From NCBI GenBank assembly GCA_026398255.1, contig JAPLTG010000023.1, positions 1-57,773 of the forward strand: DNA of 57,773 bases. Reading direction: 5' to 3'. Below are positions 17,789-26,526 of the stretch, in pieces (position 1 is the first letter of the stretch; the number at the start of each line of letters is the position of its first letter). The notes under the pieces are model-generated. The model ran no database searches, was not told where the DNA came from, and worked only from the letters and a program-made list of their open reading frames with translations. A program made the position numbers and the translations under genes. This DNA comes from Verrucomicrobiota bacterium (GTDB lineage: Bacteria > Verrucomicrobiota > Verrucomicrobiia > Chthoniobacterales > Terrimicrobiaceae).

Positions 17789-18759
17789 CCACCTTCGAAT
17801 CCATCGCTGACACCCTCCGCAACGCCCAAACGATCGGCGTCGCCAGCCACCTCCGCCCGGACGCCGACGCGCTTGGCTCGACCATCGCCTTCGCCCTCTG
17901 GCTTCAATCGCTCGGCAAAACCGTCCATGCCTTCAACGAGGAGGGCTCGACCGCGAAATTCCACTATCTGCCCGGCCATGAAGTCGTCACTCTCCCGCCA
18001 GCCACGCCGCAGAAGTTCGATGTCTTCGTCGCCCTCGACACCTCGGTGAAAAACCGCCTCGGCACCGTGCTCGAAGCCATCGCTCCGGGAACTCCGCTCA
18101 TCAACATCGACCACCATGTGAGCAACGAGAATTACGGCGACCAGAATTTCATCGACCCCACGGCCCCCGCGACCGGCCAAATCCTCGTGGAGTTTTTCCA
18201 GAAAATCGGCGCGCCGATCACCCGCGAGATGGCGACCAACCTCTTCGCGGCGATTTCCACCGACACCGGCTCGTTCCAATACGCCGGAACGAACGAGCGG
18301 ACCTTCGCCGCCGCCTCGCATCTCATCGCCTGCGGCGTCGATGTCCCAGGCCTCTCGCGCGCGATGTATGACAGCCAACCGCGCCGCCGCTTCAACCTCC
18401 TGCGTCACGCACTGAACACCGCCGAGTTCCATTCCGACGACCGGATCGCCACTTTCTCCCTGCCGCTCGATGTCGTGGAGGAACTCCAAGTCCTCCCCGA
18501 GGACAACGAGGGCATCATCGACCACCTCCGCTCGATCGAAGGCGTCGAGGCAGCCGTGTTTTTCGAGGAGCTTCCGGAAAACAAGGTCCGCGTCAGCGCC
18601 CGCTCAAAAATCCCCGCGATCGATGTCTGCAAAGTCTGCAAGCAATTCCAGGGCGGCGGCCATCCGATGGCCTCCGGCGCCCGCGTCCCCGGCTCCCTCC
18701 AGCAGGTGAAACACGATTTTCTCAAAGCACTCGATCATGAAATCCGGAACCGAAATTGA
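17785..18759 (+). CDS. nrnA: DHH-family bifunctional oligoribonuclease/PAP phosphatase
   Basis: This 324-residue protein has DHH motifs: ASHLRPDADALGS, VALDTS, INIDHHVSN and AISTDTGSFQY, followed by the DHHA1 domain with the glycine-rich GGGHPMASGA. NrnA-type enzymes degrade nano-RNA and 3'-phosphoadenosine 5'-phosphate. The position between rbfA and truB is a recurrent bacterial arrangement. The start overlaps rbfA's stop; the 3' end overlaps truB by 23 bases. Confidence 0.93.
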   Translation: MTTFESIADTLRNAQTIGVASHLRPDADALGSTIAFALWLQSLGKTVHAFNEEGSTAKFHYLPGHEVVTLPPATPQKFDVFVALDTSVKNRLGTVLEAIAPGTPLINIDHHVSNENYGDQNFIDPTAPATGQILVEFFQKIGAPITREMATNLFAAISTDTGSFQYAGTNERTFAAASHLIACGVDVPGLSRAMYDSQPRRRFNLLRHALNTAEFHSDDRIATFSLPLDVVEELQVLPEDNEGIIDHLRSIEGVEAAVFFEELPENKVRVSARSKIPAIDVCKVCKQFQGGGHPMASGARVPGSLQQVKHDFLKALDHEIRNRN

Positions 18760-19459
18760 CGGCGTTCTCCTCGTAGACAAGGCGCCGGGGATGACCTCTC
18801 ACGATGTCGTCGCCATCACCCGCCGCGCCCTCGACACCAAAAAAGTCGGCCACTGTGGCACACTCGATCCGCTCGCGACCGGTCTCCTGATCCTCACCCT
18901 CGGCCGGGGAACAAAAATCCAGGACCTCCTCATGAGCGAGGACAAGGAGTATGTCGGCACCCTCCGCCTCGGCGAGACGACCGACAGCCAAGACTCCGAC
19001 GGCCAGATTTTGGAAACCAAACCCGTGCCGGATTTTTCCCAGGATCAAATCGAAGCCGCCTTCTCAAAATTCCATGGCGATTTCTACCAGACCCCACCCA
19101 TGGTCAGCGCGATCAAGAAAGACGGCGTGCCGCTCTACAAGCTCGCCCGCCAAGGCAAGACCGTGGAACGCGAACCGCGCTTCGTGCATGTCTATGCCCA
19201 TGAGATTCAGACAGTCCGCTTGCCGGAAATCGATTTTCGCGTCGTTTGCAGCAAGGGTTTCTATGTCCGCACCTACGCCCACGACATCGGGCAGGAACTC
19301 GGCTGCGGCGCTCATTTGAAATCCCTCCGCCGCACCAAGTCCGGCCGCTTCTCGGTGGACGGCGCGGTGACTGTGGATGAACTCAAGAACGGCCCTCGCG
19401 AGGCGATCCTCCAGCGCGTTCTCAGCCTGCCCGCCGTCTCGCGGCTTCGGGGCGCGTGA
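18737..19459 (+). CDS. truB: tRNA pseudouridine(55) synthase TruB
   Basis: This 240-residue enzyme makes pseudouridine 55 in the tRNA T-loop. The N-terminal GVLLVDKAPGMTSHDVV and the catalytic aspartate Asp44 in GHCGTLDPLATGLL are clear, as are QTPPMVSAIKKDGVPLYKLAR and CSKGFYVRTYAHDIG. It is shorter than E. coli TruB (314) and lacks a C-terminal PUA domain. The start overlaps nrnA by 23 bases. Confidence 0.95.
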   Translation: MKSGTEIDGVLLVDKAPGMTSHDVVAITRRALDTKKVGHCGTLDPLATGLLILTLGRGTKIQDLLMSEDKEYVGTLRLGETTDSQDSDGQILETKPVPDFSQDQIEAAFSKFHGDFYQTPPMVSAIKKDGVPLYKLARQGKTVEREPRFVHVYAHEIQTVRLPEIDFRVVCSKGFYVRTYAHDIGQELGCGAHLKSLRRTKSGRFSVDGAVTVDELKNGPREAILQRVLSLPAVSRLRGA

Positions 19460-20400
19460 TGCGCGTCCTCCGGTCCATCGACGGATTGGCGGAAATCCCC
19501 GGCCCGGTAGTGATCGCCGCCGGGGTTTTCGACGGGATGCACCTCGGCCACCGGATGGTTCTGGAAACCGCCCAGCGCGAATCCCAAAAACTCGCCGCCA
19601 CCGCTGTGGCGCTAACCTTCGATCCCCACCCGGCGACGGTTCTGCGTCCGGACTCTGTGCCAGCCCTGCTCACGCCGACGCCCTTCAAACTGCGCCTCAT
19701 GGAGCGAATGGGCTTCACCCACGCACTGGTGCTGACCTTCGACAAGGACTTCGCCGCTCTGCAGGCCGAGGATTTTGTCGAACAGCTCTGCGCCGCCGCG
19801 AATCCCCTCGCCGGCATCTGTATCGGCGAGGGCTGGACCTTTGGAAACCAGCGCCGGGGAAACATCGAGCTCCTCCGCCAATTCGGCCGCGAAAAAAATT
19901 TCTTCACCTGTGAGGTTCCGCCCGTTCGTATCGACGGCATGGTGATCAGCAGCACGATGATCCGGCTCGCCCTTTCCGAGGGACGCCTCGCCGACGCCGC
20001 CCAACTCCTCGGGCGAGACCACACCATCGCCGGCTCCGTCCTTCGCGGCGCGGGCTTGGGTCGCCAAATCGGATTCCCCACCGCGAACCTCGCCACCGAC
20101 CATCTCCAACTCCCCCCCGACGGAGTCTACGCCGTCGAGGTTTTGGTCGAAGGAAAAAACCACCCCGGTGTGGCCAACCTCGGCATTCGTCCCACGGTCG
20201 ATCAAACCCGGACCCGTCTCCTGGAAATTCATCTTTTCGATTTCGAGGGCGACCTCTACGCCTGCGAAGTTGAGGTCTGTCTGAAACATTTTCTCCGGCC
20301 CGAGCAGCGTTTCGACTCGATCGATCTTCTCAAAATCCAGATCGCGCGCGATGCCGAGGCCGCGCGCCAATTCCTCGCTAACTCCTCCGCTGCCGCATGA
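19459..20400 (+). CDS. ribF: Bifunctional riboflavin kinase/FAD synthetase
   Basis: About 313 residues. The N-terminal FAD synthetase half has AAGVFDGMHLGHRMV (nucleotidyltransferase HxGH) and LTFDPHPATVL; the C-terminal flavokinase half has GLGRQIGFPTANL and GVANLGIRPTVDQTRTRLLEIHLFDF. It converts riboflavin to FMN and FAD. The ATG at 19459 shares one base with the truB stop; an in-frame GTG lies just upstream. Its TGA overlaps the start of the ATP-grasp gene. Confidence 0.95.
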   Translation: MRVLRSIDGLAEIPGPVVIAAGVFDGMHLGHRMVLETAQRESQKLAATAVALTFDPHPATVLRPDSVPALLTPTPFKLRLMERMGFTHALVLTFDKDFAALQAEDFVEQLCAAANPLAGICIGEGWTFGNQRRGNIELLRQFGREKNFFTCEVPPVRIDGMVISSTMIRLALSEGRLADAAQLLGRDHTIAGSVLRGAGLGRQIGFPTANLATDHLQLPPDGVYAVEVLVEGKNHPGVANLGIRPTVDQTRTRLLEIHLFDFEGDLYACEVEVCLKHFLRPEQRFDSIDLLKIQIARDAEAARQFLANSSAAA

Positions 20401-22913
20401 GCGCGCTCTGGCACTTCCGCACCTTTGACGAAAACTTTGGTCCGGACGGCCTACCGCGCGATGTCTATCGCGACCTCTTCGAGCGCCTGAACCGCATGCC
20501 CCGCCACGAAGTTCGCGCGCTCGACGCCCGACTTGAGGCGACCATGCGCGAGATGGGCGTGACCTTCGACATCCACCGAGAACTCCCTTGGTGCAAACGC
20601 GGTTGGTTTTGCGACCTGCTCCCGCAGATTTTTACTCCTGCCGAATGGGACCCCCTCGCCGCCGGAATCCGCCAGCGCCTCCGCGCCTTCGAGATGTTCC
20701 TGCAGGACAACCACTCCAAAAAACAAATCCTGCACGATGGCGTCATTCCTGAAGCTCCCGTGCTCGGCAGCGAGTATTTCCAGCGCGCCGCGTGCGGCGT
20801 TCCCTCGCCCGGCGGCGCGTTTTTGCACCTGAGCGGCGTCGCGGTTTGCCGACTGCCTAGCGGCCAACTCGCCGTGAAGCACCACTACTTCAGCAACGCG
20901 TCGGGCATTTCCTACATGATGCAGAACCGCCGCGCGCTCACCCGCGTGATTCCGCAATCCTTCCAAGATACCGGCATTCACTCGATCTCGGATGTGCCGA
21001 CCGGCATCGTCGAAATGCTCCGCGCGCACTCGGATGACGCCGATCCGATGGTCGTGCTCCTGACGCCCGGCCCGCTCAGCCCCGCCTACTCCGAGCACTG
21101 CTTCCTCGGCCGCCGCATGGGCATTCCCCTCGTGCAAGGCGGTGACCTCCTCGTCCTCAACGACAAGGTCTATCTGAAAACTGTCTCCGGCCTGAGCAAG
21201 GTGGATGTCATTTACACCCGCCTCTCCGATCGCTGGCTCGACCCTATGGCATTCCGGCGCGACTCGATGATCGGCGTGCCGGGCCTCGTTCATTGCATCC
21301 GGAAAAAAAGCGTCTCGGTCGTGAACGCCATCGGCACGCAACTCGCCGACGACCGCGCGCTCCTGCCTTTCTCGAATCAAATCATCCGCTACTACCTCGC
21401 CGAGCGCCCGATTCTGCCAACCGTTCCGACCTACTGGCTGGGCGATGTCGACCAGCGCCACATGGTTCTCGACGATTTGGAGAACTTCACGATTCGCATC
21501 CTCTACGGTGAACGGATCGTGCTCGGCGGCGACGGGAATTTGCCAAGCCACGAAAAGCTCGAAGCCGCCCGCCGGGAGATTCTTAAAAACCCATCGCAGT
21601 TCGTGGCCCAATCCCAGACTTGCGACGCCGAGACCGTTTCGTTCCAGGATGGCGACCGACGCCGACGCCGACAGGATCACATCGTCTTTGCCCTGCGCGA
21701 ACCTGATGGCGACCTCCGGGTTTTTCCCGGAGCGCTCACCCGCGTTTCCACCACCGAATCCGAATTCACCTCGTCGGAACTCGGCGGCGGTTCGAAAGAC
21801 ACCTGGGTGCAAGTGGGCGCTAACTCGCCAACTGACGATTGGGATTCCTCGCTTCAGCCCGACAGCCAGATTCCCTCGCATGGAGTCACCAGCCGCGTGG
21901 CTGATGCCTACTACTGGATCGGACGCTATCTCGAGCGCGCCTACGACCTCGCCGGAATGATCGGCGCGATCGAGTCTCTGGAACTCGAGGAATTAAATCC
22001 CGTCGAGCGCATGAACTACCGCCCGGTCTGGAACCGCATCCTGCCAATGCTCGAAGTGACCGGATCTGCATCGCGCCGGACCATCTCAAATCCCGAGGGA
22101 CGCTACCGCTTGACCTTCGATCCCTCGGAACCCGGCTCCGTCCTGAGCACGATCCACCGCGCCTTCGCCAATGCCGAGTCCGTGCTGGAAACCCTCAGCC
22201 TGGAAGCTTGGGGCGTCATGAGCCAGCTCCGCGAAAAATTCGACGCCGTAGGCTTCGATCCCGCGGCATCGACCGAAACTCTCGCCGCCGCCAGCCGCGA
22301 ACTGTGCCTCTTCGCGCGCCAAGCGATTCCCCAGTTTTTTGGAACCTCTAAAGTCACCATGCTCGCCGACGATGGGTGGAGTTTTTGCGAGATCGGCCAA
22401 TTGCTTGAGCGCGCGGCGATCACTGCGAACGCCACGACCTCGCTCGCCGCTTCGCTCGTCGGCCCCGCCGCGGAACGGACCGGGACCCACGCCCGCGAGA
22501 TTCGCCTCTCGGCATTCTTGCGAATGCTCGGTAGCCGCGACATCTACCGCCGCGTCTACCAAATGCGCATCGAGCCGCTCCCGATGCTTGAACTGCTCTG
22601 GAAAAATCCCGTCGCCCCACGCTCGGTCCTGCGTTGTCTCAATGGCTGCGCCTCCCGCATTCGCGAGAGCGAGAGCAACCTCTCCCCCGCCACCGGCCGC
22701 GCCCTCGCCGCCATTGAAGCGTTGCTCCAATCCATCCGCGTCACCGATTGGGAAACGCTCCTCGCAACTATCCCGGCCGGCTCGGCGAAACCTAAACTCC
22801 AATCGCACTCCGAGGATTTGTTGGCGCGCCTCTTCGCGCTCCACACGACGATTTGCGACAGCTTCTTGAACCATCAGGTTCTCATCCACGGCGAAACGGA
22901 ATCTCTACTCTGA
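20397..22913 (+). CDS. Circularly permuted ATP-grasp/alpha-E domain fusion protein
   Basis: An 838-residue fusion. Residues about 1-480 match circularly permuted ATP-grasp type 2 proteins (QILHDGVIPEAPVLGSEYFQR, VPTGIVEMLRAHSDDADPMVVLLTPGPLSPAYSEHCFLGRRMGIPLVQGGDLL in short pieces, LPSHEKLEAARREILKNPSQFVAQ). Residues about 500-838 match the alpha-E (DUF403) helical domain, beginning SRVADAYYWIGRYLERAYDLA. Elsewhere these are usually two adjacent genes. Comparative genomics by others proposed an amidoligase/peptide-tagging role with a partner transglutaminase; the product is not known. The ATG overlaps ribF's stop, and two transglutaminase genes follow directly. Confidence 0.9.
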   Translation: MSALWHFRTFDENFGPDGLPRDVYRDLFERLNRMPRHEVRALDARLEATMREMGVTFDIHRELPWCKRGWFCDLLPQIFTPAEWDPLAAGIRQRLRAFEMFLQDNHSKKQILHDGVIPEAPVLGSEYFQRAACGVPSPGGAFLHLSGVAVCRLPSGQLAVKHHYFSNASGISYMMQNRRALTRVIPQSFQDTGIHSISDVPTGIVEMLRAHSDDADPMVVLLTPGPLSPAYSEHCFLGRRMGIPLVQGGDLLVLNDKVYLKTVSGLSKVDVIYTRLSDRWLDPMAFRRDSMIGVPGLVHCIRKKSVSVVNAIGTQLADDRALLPFSNQIIRYYLAERPILPTVPTYWLGDVDQRHMVLDDLENFTIRILYGERIVLGGDGNLPSHEKLEAARREILKNPSQFVAQSQTCDAETVSFQDGDRRRRRQDHIVFALREPDGDLRVFPGALTRVSTTESEFTSSELGGGSKDTWVQVGANSPTDDWDSSLQPDSQIPSHGVTSRVADAYYWIGRYLERAYDLAGMIGAIESLELEELNPVERMNYRPVWNRILPMLEVTGSASRRTISNPEGRYRLTFDPSEPGSVLSTIHRAFANAESVLETLSLEAWGVMSQLREKFDAVGFDPAASTETLAAASRELCLFARQAIPQFFGTSKVTMLADDGWSFCEIGQLLERAAITANATTSLAASLVGPAAERTGTHAREIRLSAFLRMLGSRDIYRRVYQMRIEPLPMLELLWKNPVAPRSVLRCLNGCASRIRESESNLSPATGRALAAIEALLQSIRVTDWETLLATIPAGSAKPKLQSHSEDLLARLFALHTTICDSFLNHQVLIHGETESLL

Positions 22914-22916
22914 GCT

Positions 22917-23783
22917 ATGCTGTTCGAAGTCGTCCACTCCACCTCCTACCAATACGCCGAGACGGCGATGGAGGCGTATCTGGAGGCTCGGCTCACCCCG
23001 CCCGCGCGGCCGACCCAGCAAATCCTCGCGCACCGCATCGATTTTCTCCCGATCGCCCAAGCCTCCAGCTACACGGATTATTTTGGAAACCTCACGGCTT
23101 TCTACTCGATGACGCTTCGGCATCCGCAGCTCAAGGTCGTCAACCACCTGACCGCCCGCACCGCCACGCACCGACTCCCCGCCGGCGGCCTCGCGCCCTC
23201 CGTCGCCGAAGCCCGCCAAATCCTCGGTTCCGCTGGCCCCGTGATTTTCGACTACCTCCAGCCCACCCCTACGGTTCCGCTCGGAGGCCCTTCGTCCAAC
23301 TGGGCCCGCGAATTCATTCGTCACAACCTCCCGCTCGGCGATTGCCTCGAGAGCCTGAACTCCGCGATTTTTTCCGAGTTGAAATACCACTCCGGCGCGA
23401 CCGATGTGGATACCCCGCTGGACCAAGTCTGGGAGCGGCGCGAGGGCGTCTGCCAGGATTTCGCCCATGTCATGCTTTCGGTCCTCCGCACGGCGGGAAT
23501 TCCCTGCCGGTATGTCTGCGGCTACATCGAAACCGAACCGGCGGCGGGCGGCCCGTTGATCGGCGCGGTCGCCACCCACGCCTGGGTCGAGGTTTTGGTT
23601 CCCGGAATGGAATGGGTTGCCCTCGACCCCACCAACAACAAATGGCAGGGCGAACAACACATCGTCGTGGCGGTGGGTCGCGACTACCTTGACGCCACCC
23701 CGGTGAAGGGAACATTCAAAGGATCATCCTCGCAAAAAATGAAGGTGCGTGTGACCATGCGCCGAATTCCTGAAAAACCATGA
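22917..23783 (+). CDS. Transglutaminase-like cysteine peptidase (first of two)
   Basis: This 288-residue cytoplasmic protein has the N-terminal bacterial transglutaminase domain (LFEVVHSTSYQYAETAMEAYLEARLTP) and the core with Cys179 (EGVCQDFAHV), His221 (ATHAWVEVLVPG) and Asp237 (VALDPTNN), a complete catalytic triad. This family accompanies circularly permuted ATP-grasp/alpha-E genes in many bacteria and may cleave or transfer the peptide bonds they make. It starts three bases after the ATP-grasp gene and overlaps the second transglutaminase by four bases. Confidence 0.92.
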   Translation: MLFEVVHSTSYQYAETAMEAYLEARLTPPARPTQQILAHRIDFLPIAQASSYTDYFGNLTAFYSMTLRHPQLKVVNHLTARTATHRLPAGGLAPSVAEARQILGSAGPVIFDYLQPTPTVPLGGPSSNWAREFIRHNLPLGDCLESLNSAIFSELKYHSGATDVDTPLDQVWERREGVCQDFAHVMLSVLRTAGIPCRYVCGYIETEPAAGGPLIGAVATHAWVEVLVPGMEWVALDPTNNKWQGEQHIVVAVGRDYLDATPVKGTFKGSSSQKMKVRVTMRRIPEKP

Positions 23784-24628
23784 AACTCAAAATCAAAAAG
23801 GAATCGCTCTACAACTACGCGGAGCCCGTTTCATTCTCGCCACACCATGTCCGGATTTTTCCCCGTGTGGATTTGTTCGTGAAGGTCGAGCGGGTTGTTT
23901 TCGAAACCGCACCGGGCGCCGATGTGCAATACCGGCAGGATCTTTTCGATAATCTGATCGCTTATTGTTTCTACCCAAAGACCGGCCTCGAGCTGCCCTT
24001 CCGCCTCGAACTCGACCTCGAGGTGAAGGAGAAAAACCCGTTCCACTTCCTGCTCGAATCGACCGGCTTTAAAATCCCGCCCGAATACCGACCCGACCGC
24101 GCCGAAATCCTCGAGCCCTACCTGCGTCCCCAAGGCGGTTGCAAACTCCCCGATCCGCTCGCCCCGACCGTGCCCCGGCCGACGGTCGAGACCCTTGTGA
24201 ATTTCAATCACTGGATCTACGAGAACATCGCCTATGAGTCGCGCCAACTCGGCAAGCCCTACACGCCCGCCGAGACTTTGAAAAAAGGCTCCGGTTCGTG
24301 CCGGGATTTCGCGGCGTTGCTCGTCGAGGCGCTTCGCCAAAACGGCGTCGCCGCGCGGCTCGCCAGCGGGTTCGTGTGGGAAGGGGACAAGGCCGAGGAG
24401 GACAAGCGCGCCTCGAGCGCCATGCACCTGTGGGTCGAAGCCTGCCTGCCCGGCGCCGGCTGGATCGGCATGGACCCCACAAACGGCGTCCTCACCGACC
24501 ACCACTTCATCACCACCGCCGTCGGCCGCAGTCACGAGGATGTCTCCCCGATTTCCGGGGTGTTCTACTCATCCAAGCCGGCGGAGAACAACCTGACGAC
24601 CATCTTGAGTGTCGAAAAAACGGCGTGA
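23780..24628 (+). CDS. Transglutaminase-like cysteine peptidase (second of two)
   Basis: This 282-residue protein is of the same family but diverged: N-terminal LKIKKESLYNYAEPVSFSPHHVRIFPR, catalytic Cys174 (GSGSCRDFAALL), His216 (AMHLWVEACLPG) and Asp232 (IGMDPTNG). The triad is intact, so it is probably active and not a decayed duplicate. The ATG overlaps the previous stop (ATGA). No signal peptide is seen. Confidence 0.92.
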   Translation: MKLKIKKESLYNYAEPVSFSPHHVRIFPRVDLFVKVERVVFETAPGADVQYRQDLFDNLIAYCFYPKTGLELPFRLELDLEVKEKNPFHFLLESTGFKIPPEYRPDRAEILEPYLRPQGGCKLPDPLAPTVPRPTVETLVNFNHWIYENIAYESRQLGKPYTPAETLKKGSGSCRDFAALLVEALRQNGVAARLASGFVWEGDKAEEDKRASSAMHLWVEACLPGAGWIGMDPTNGVLTDHHFITTAVGRSHEDVSPISGVFYSSKPAENNLTTILSVEKTA

Positions 24629-24684
24629 GTTTAAAAAGGCTGGAAACTCTTTTCGCTCCGGGGGCGTAACCCTGTGACCCTGAC

Positions 24685-25500
24685 ATGATGAGATTTTTCC
24701 AAGGTTGCAATGCACTCGTCACCGGAGCCTCTTCCGGGCTTGGAGCCGAATTTGCCCGCCAACTCGCTCCGCTCGCCTCGCGCCTCGTTCTCGTCGCCCG
24801 CCGCAACGACCGCCTCGAGGAACTCGCCGACGACCTTCGCCGGTTCCACCCGCATCTCGAAGTGCGGATTTTCGCGACCGACCTCGCCACCGCCGACCGC
24901 CGCCACGCCCTTGCCGACTGGCTCGCCTCCGAAAAAATCGACATCAATTTCCTCATCAATAATGCAGGTCTCGGCGACCACGGCGAATTCCACTCGAGCG
25001 ATTGGGCGCGTGTTCAAGCCATGCTGGACCTCAACATCACCGCCCTCACCCATCTCACCCACCTGCTCGTGAACCGCATGATCGTCCAAGGCCGCGCAGC
25101 GATCTTGAATGTCAGCAGCGTCGCCGGATTTTTCCCTCTGCCCACGATGTCGGTCTACTCCGCAACGAAGGCCTATGTGACCAGTTTCTCGGAATCCCTC
25201 GCCATGGAACTCCGCCCGCTGGGCATCACCGTCACCGCGCTTTGCCCGGGCCCGGTGCCAACCGAGTTTTTCGAGATCGCAACCCGCCCGGGTGACGAAG
25301 ATCGTGCCAACAACTTCAAAACCTGCCCCGCCCTCGTGGCCTCGCCCTTTGAAGTGGTTCGCGCCGGTCTGGAAGCCGTGGCCCGCGACCGCGCGCGGGT
25401 GATCCCAAATCCTCTCCTCGCTGCCACCGTGGCGATCGGACTCGCAATTCCGTTTTTTATCGTTCGAAGGATTCTCGCCGCCCGCGCCTCCAATCACTAA
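24685..25500 (+). CDS. SDR-family NAD(P)-dependent oxidoreductase
   Basis: This 271-residue protein has ALVTGASSGLGAEFARQL, NNAGLGDHGEF, NVSSVAGFFPLPTMSVYSATKAYV (Ser-Tyr-Lys site) and a hydrophobic C-terminal tail (IGLAIPFFIVRRILA), which suggests membrane attachment. It resembles DltE/YqjQ-type SDRs; the substrate is unknown. It follows the transglutaminases by 56 bases and precedes the prenyl synthase by 12, so it may belong with either. Confidence 0.9.
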   Translation: MMRFFQGCNALVTGASSGLGAEFARQLAPLASRLVLVARRNDRLEELADDLRRFHPHLEVRIFATDLATADRRHALADWLASEKIDINFLINNAGLGDHGEFHSSDWARVQAMLDLNITALTHLTHLLVNRMIVQGRAAILNVSSVAGFFPLPTMSVYSATKAYVTSFSESLAMELRPLGITVTALCPGPVPTEFFEIATRPGDEDRANNFKTCPALVASPFEVVRAGLEAVARDRARVIPNPLLAATVAIGLAIPFFIVRRILAARASNH

Positions 25501-25512
25501 ATTTTCCCAACC

Positions 25513-26526
25513 ATGACAGCTGAAAACAGCCACAACCGGTCCGCCACAAACGAGGGCATCTCGTTCGCCGAGGCGTTTGATTTGATCAATCCCCACCTCT
25601 ACACGGTCGAGGAACGGATTCGCGCCCAGGCCAAGGCATTCGACCCCGCCGTCGAGGGCTATATCTCCTACATCTGCGGCGCCGGCGGCAAACGTCTCCG
25701 CCCCGCACTCGCCCTCCTCGCCGCTGGAGCGACCGGAAAAATTACGCCCGCCCATGTCGATCTCGCGGTAATCCTCGAACTCATCCACATCGCCACGCTG
25801 GTTCACGATGACATCATCGACGGCGCGGAACTCCGCCGCGACCAACCCTCCGCTAACGCGAAGTGGGGCAACTCGATCAGCGTCCTCCTCGGCGATGTCC
25901 TCTTCGCCCACGCGCTCAAGCTCTCCACGAATTTCAGCAACTCCGATATCAGCCGCCGCATTGCCGATGCCGCCGCCGAGGTTTGCTCGGGCGAGATCAT
26001 CCAGACCCAACGCCGCTTCGACCTCAAACTCACGACCACCGACTACTACCGCATCATCGAGATGAAGACGGCGGCGCTTTTCTCCGCAGCCTGCGAACTC
26101 GGTGCGTTCATCAGCGAAGCCAGCCCGACCATCATCAGCGGCCTCAAAGCCTACGGCACCAAGCTCGGCGTCGCCTACCAGATCTACGACGACATCCTCG
26201 ACATCGCCGGCAGCGAGGAGGAAACCGGAAAAACGCTGGGCACCGATTTGCAGAAAGGAAAATTCACCCTCCCGATCCTACTCCTGCTCCAGTCCGGCAA
26301 AGACCTCGGCTCGATCCGCGATCTCCTCCTCAAGGACGACCCCGCCGCCATTTCCGAACTCGCCTCGATGGTCGACCGCAGCGGCGTGCTGGAAAATTCC
26401 AAACGCATCGCCCGAACCAAAATCTCGGAGGCCGTCGAGCATTTGGGCGCCATCCAAGAAAACCGCTACGCCGGCGGACTCCACGCCATCCCGAATCACT
26501 TGTCGCACCTACTGGATCAGCTTTGA
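25513..26526 (+). CDS. Polyprenyl diphosphate synthase (octaprenyl/heptaprenyl type)
   Basis: This 337-residue trans-prenyltransferase has GAGGKRLRPAL, the first aspartate-rich motif VHDDIIDGAELRR and the second QIYDDILDIAG, with the flanking GDVLFAHAL. It condenses IPP units onto an allylic diphosphate to make the side chain of quinones. Small residues before the first Asp motif allow long chains, but chain length cannot be fixed by eye. Its stop overlaps the putative start of the next gene. Confidence 0.93.
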   Translation: MTAENSHNRSATNEGISFAEAFDLINPHLYTVEERIRAQAKAFDPAVEGYISYICGAGGKRLRPALALLAAGATGKITPAHVDLAVILELIHIATLVHDDIIDGAELRRDQPSANAKWGNSISVLLGDVLFAHALKLSTNFSNSDISRRIADAAAEVCSGEIIQTQRRFDLKLTTTDYYRIIEMKTAALFSAACELGAFISEASPTIISGLKAYGTKLGVAYQIYDDILDIAGSEEETGKTLGTDLQKGKFTLPILLLLQSGKDLGSIRDLLLKDDPAAISELASMVDRSGVLENSKRIARTKISEAVEHLGAIQENRYAGGLHAIPNHLSHLLDQL

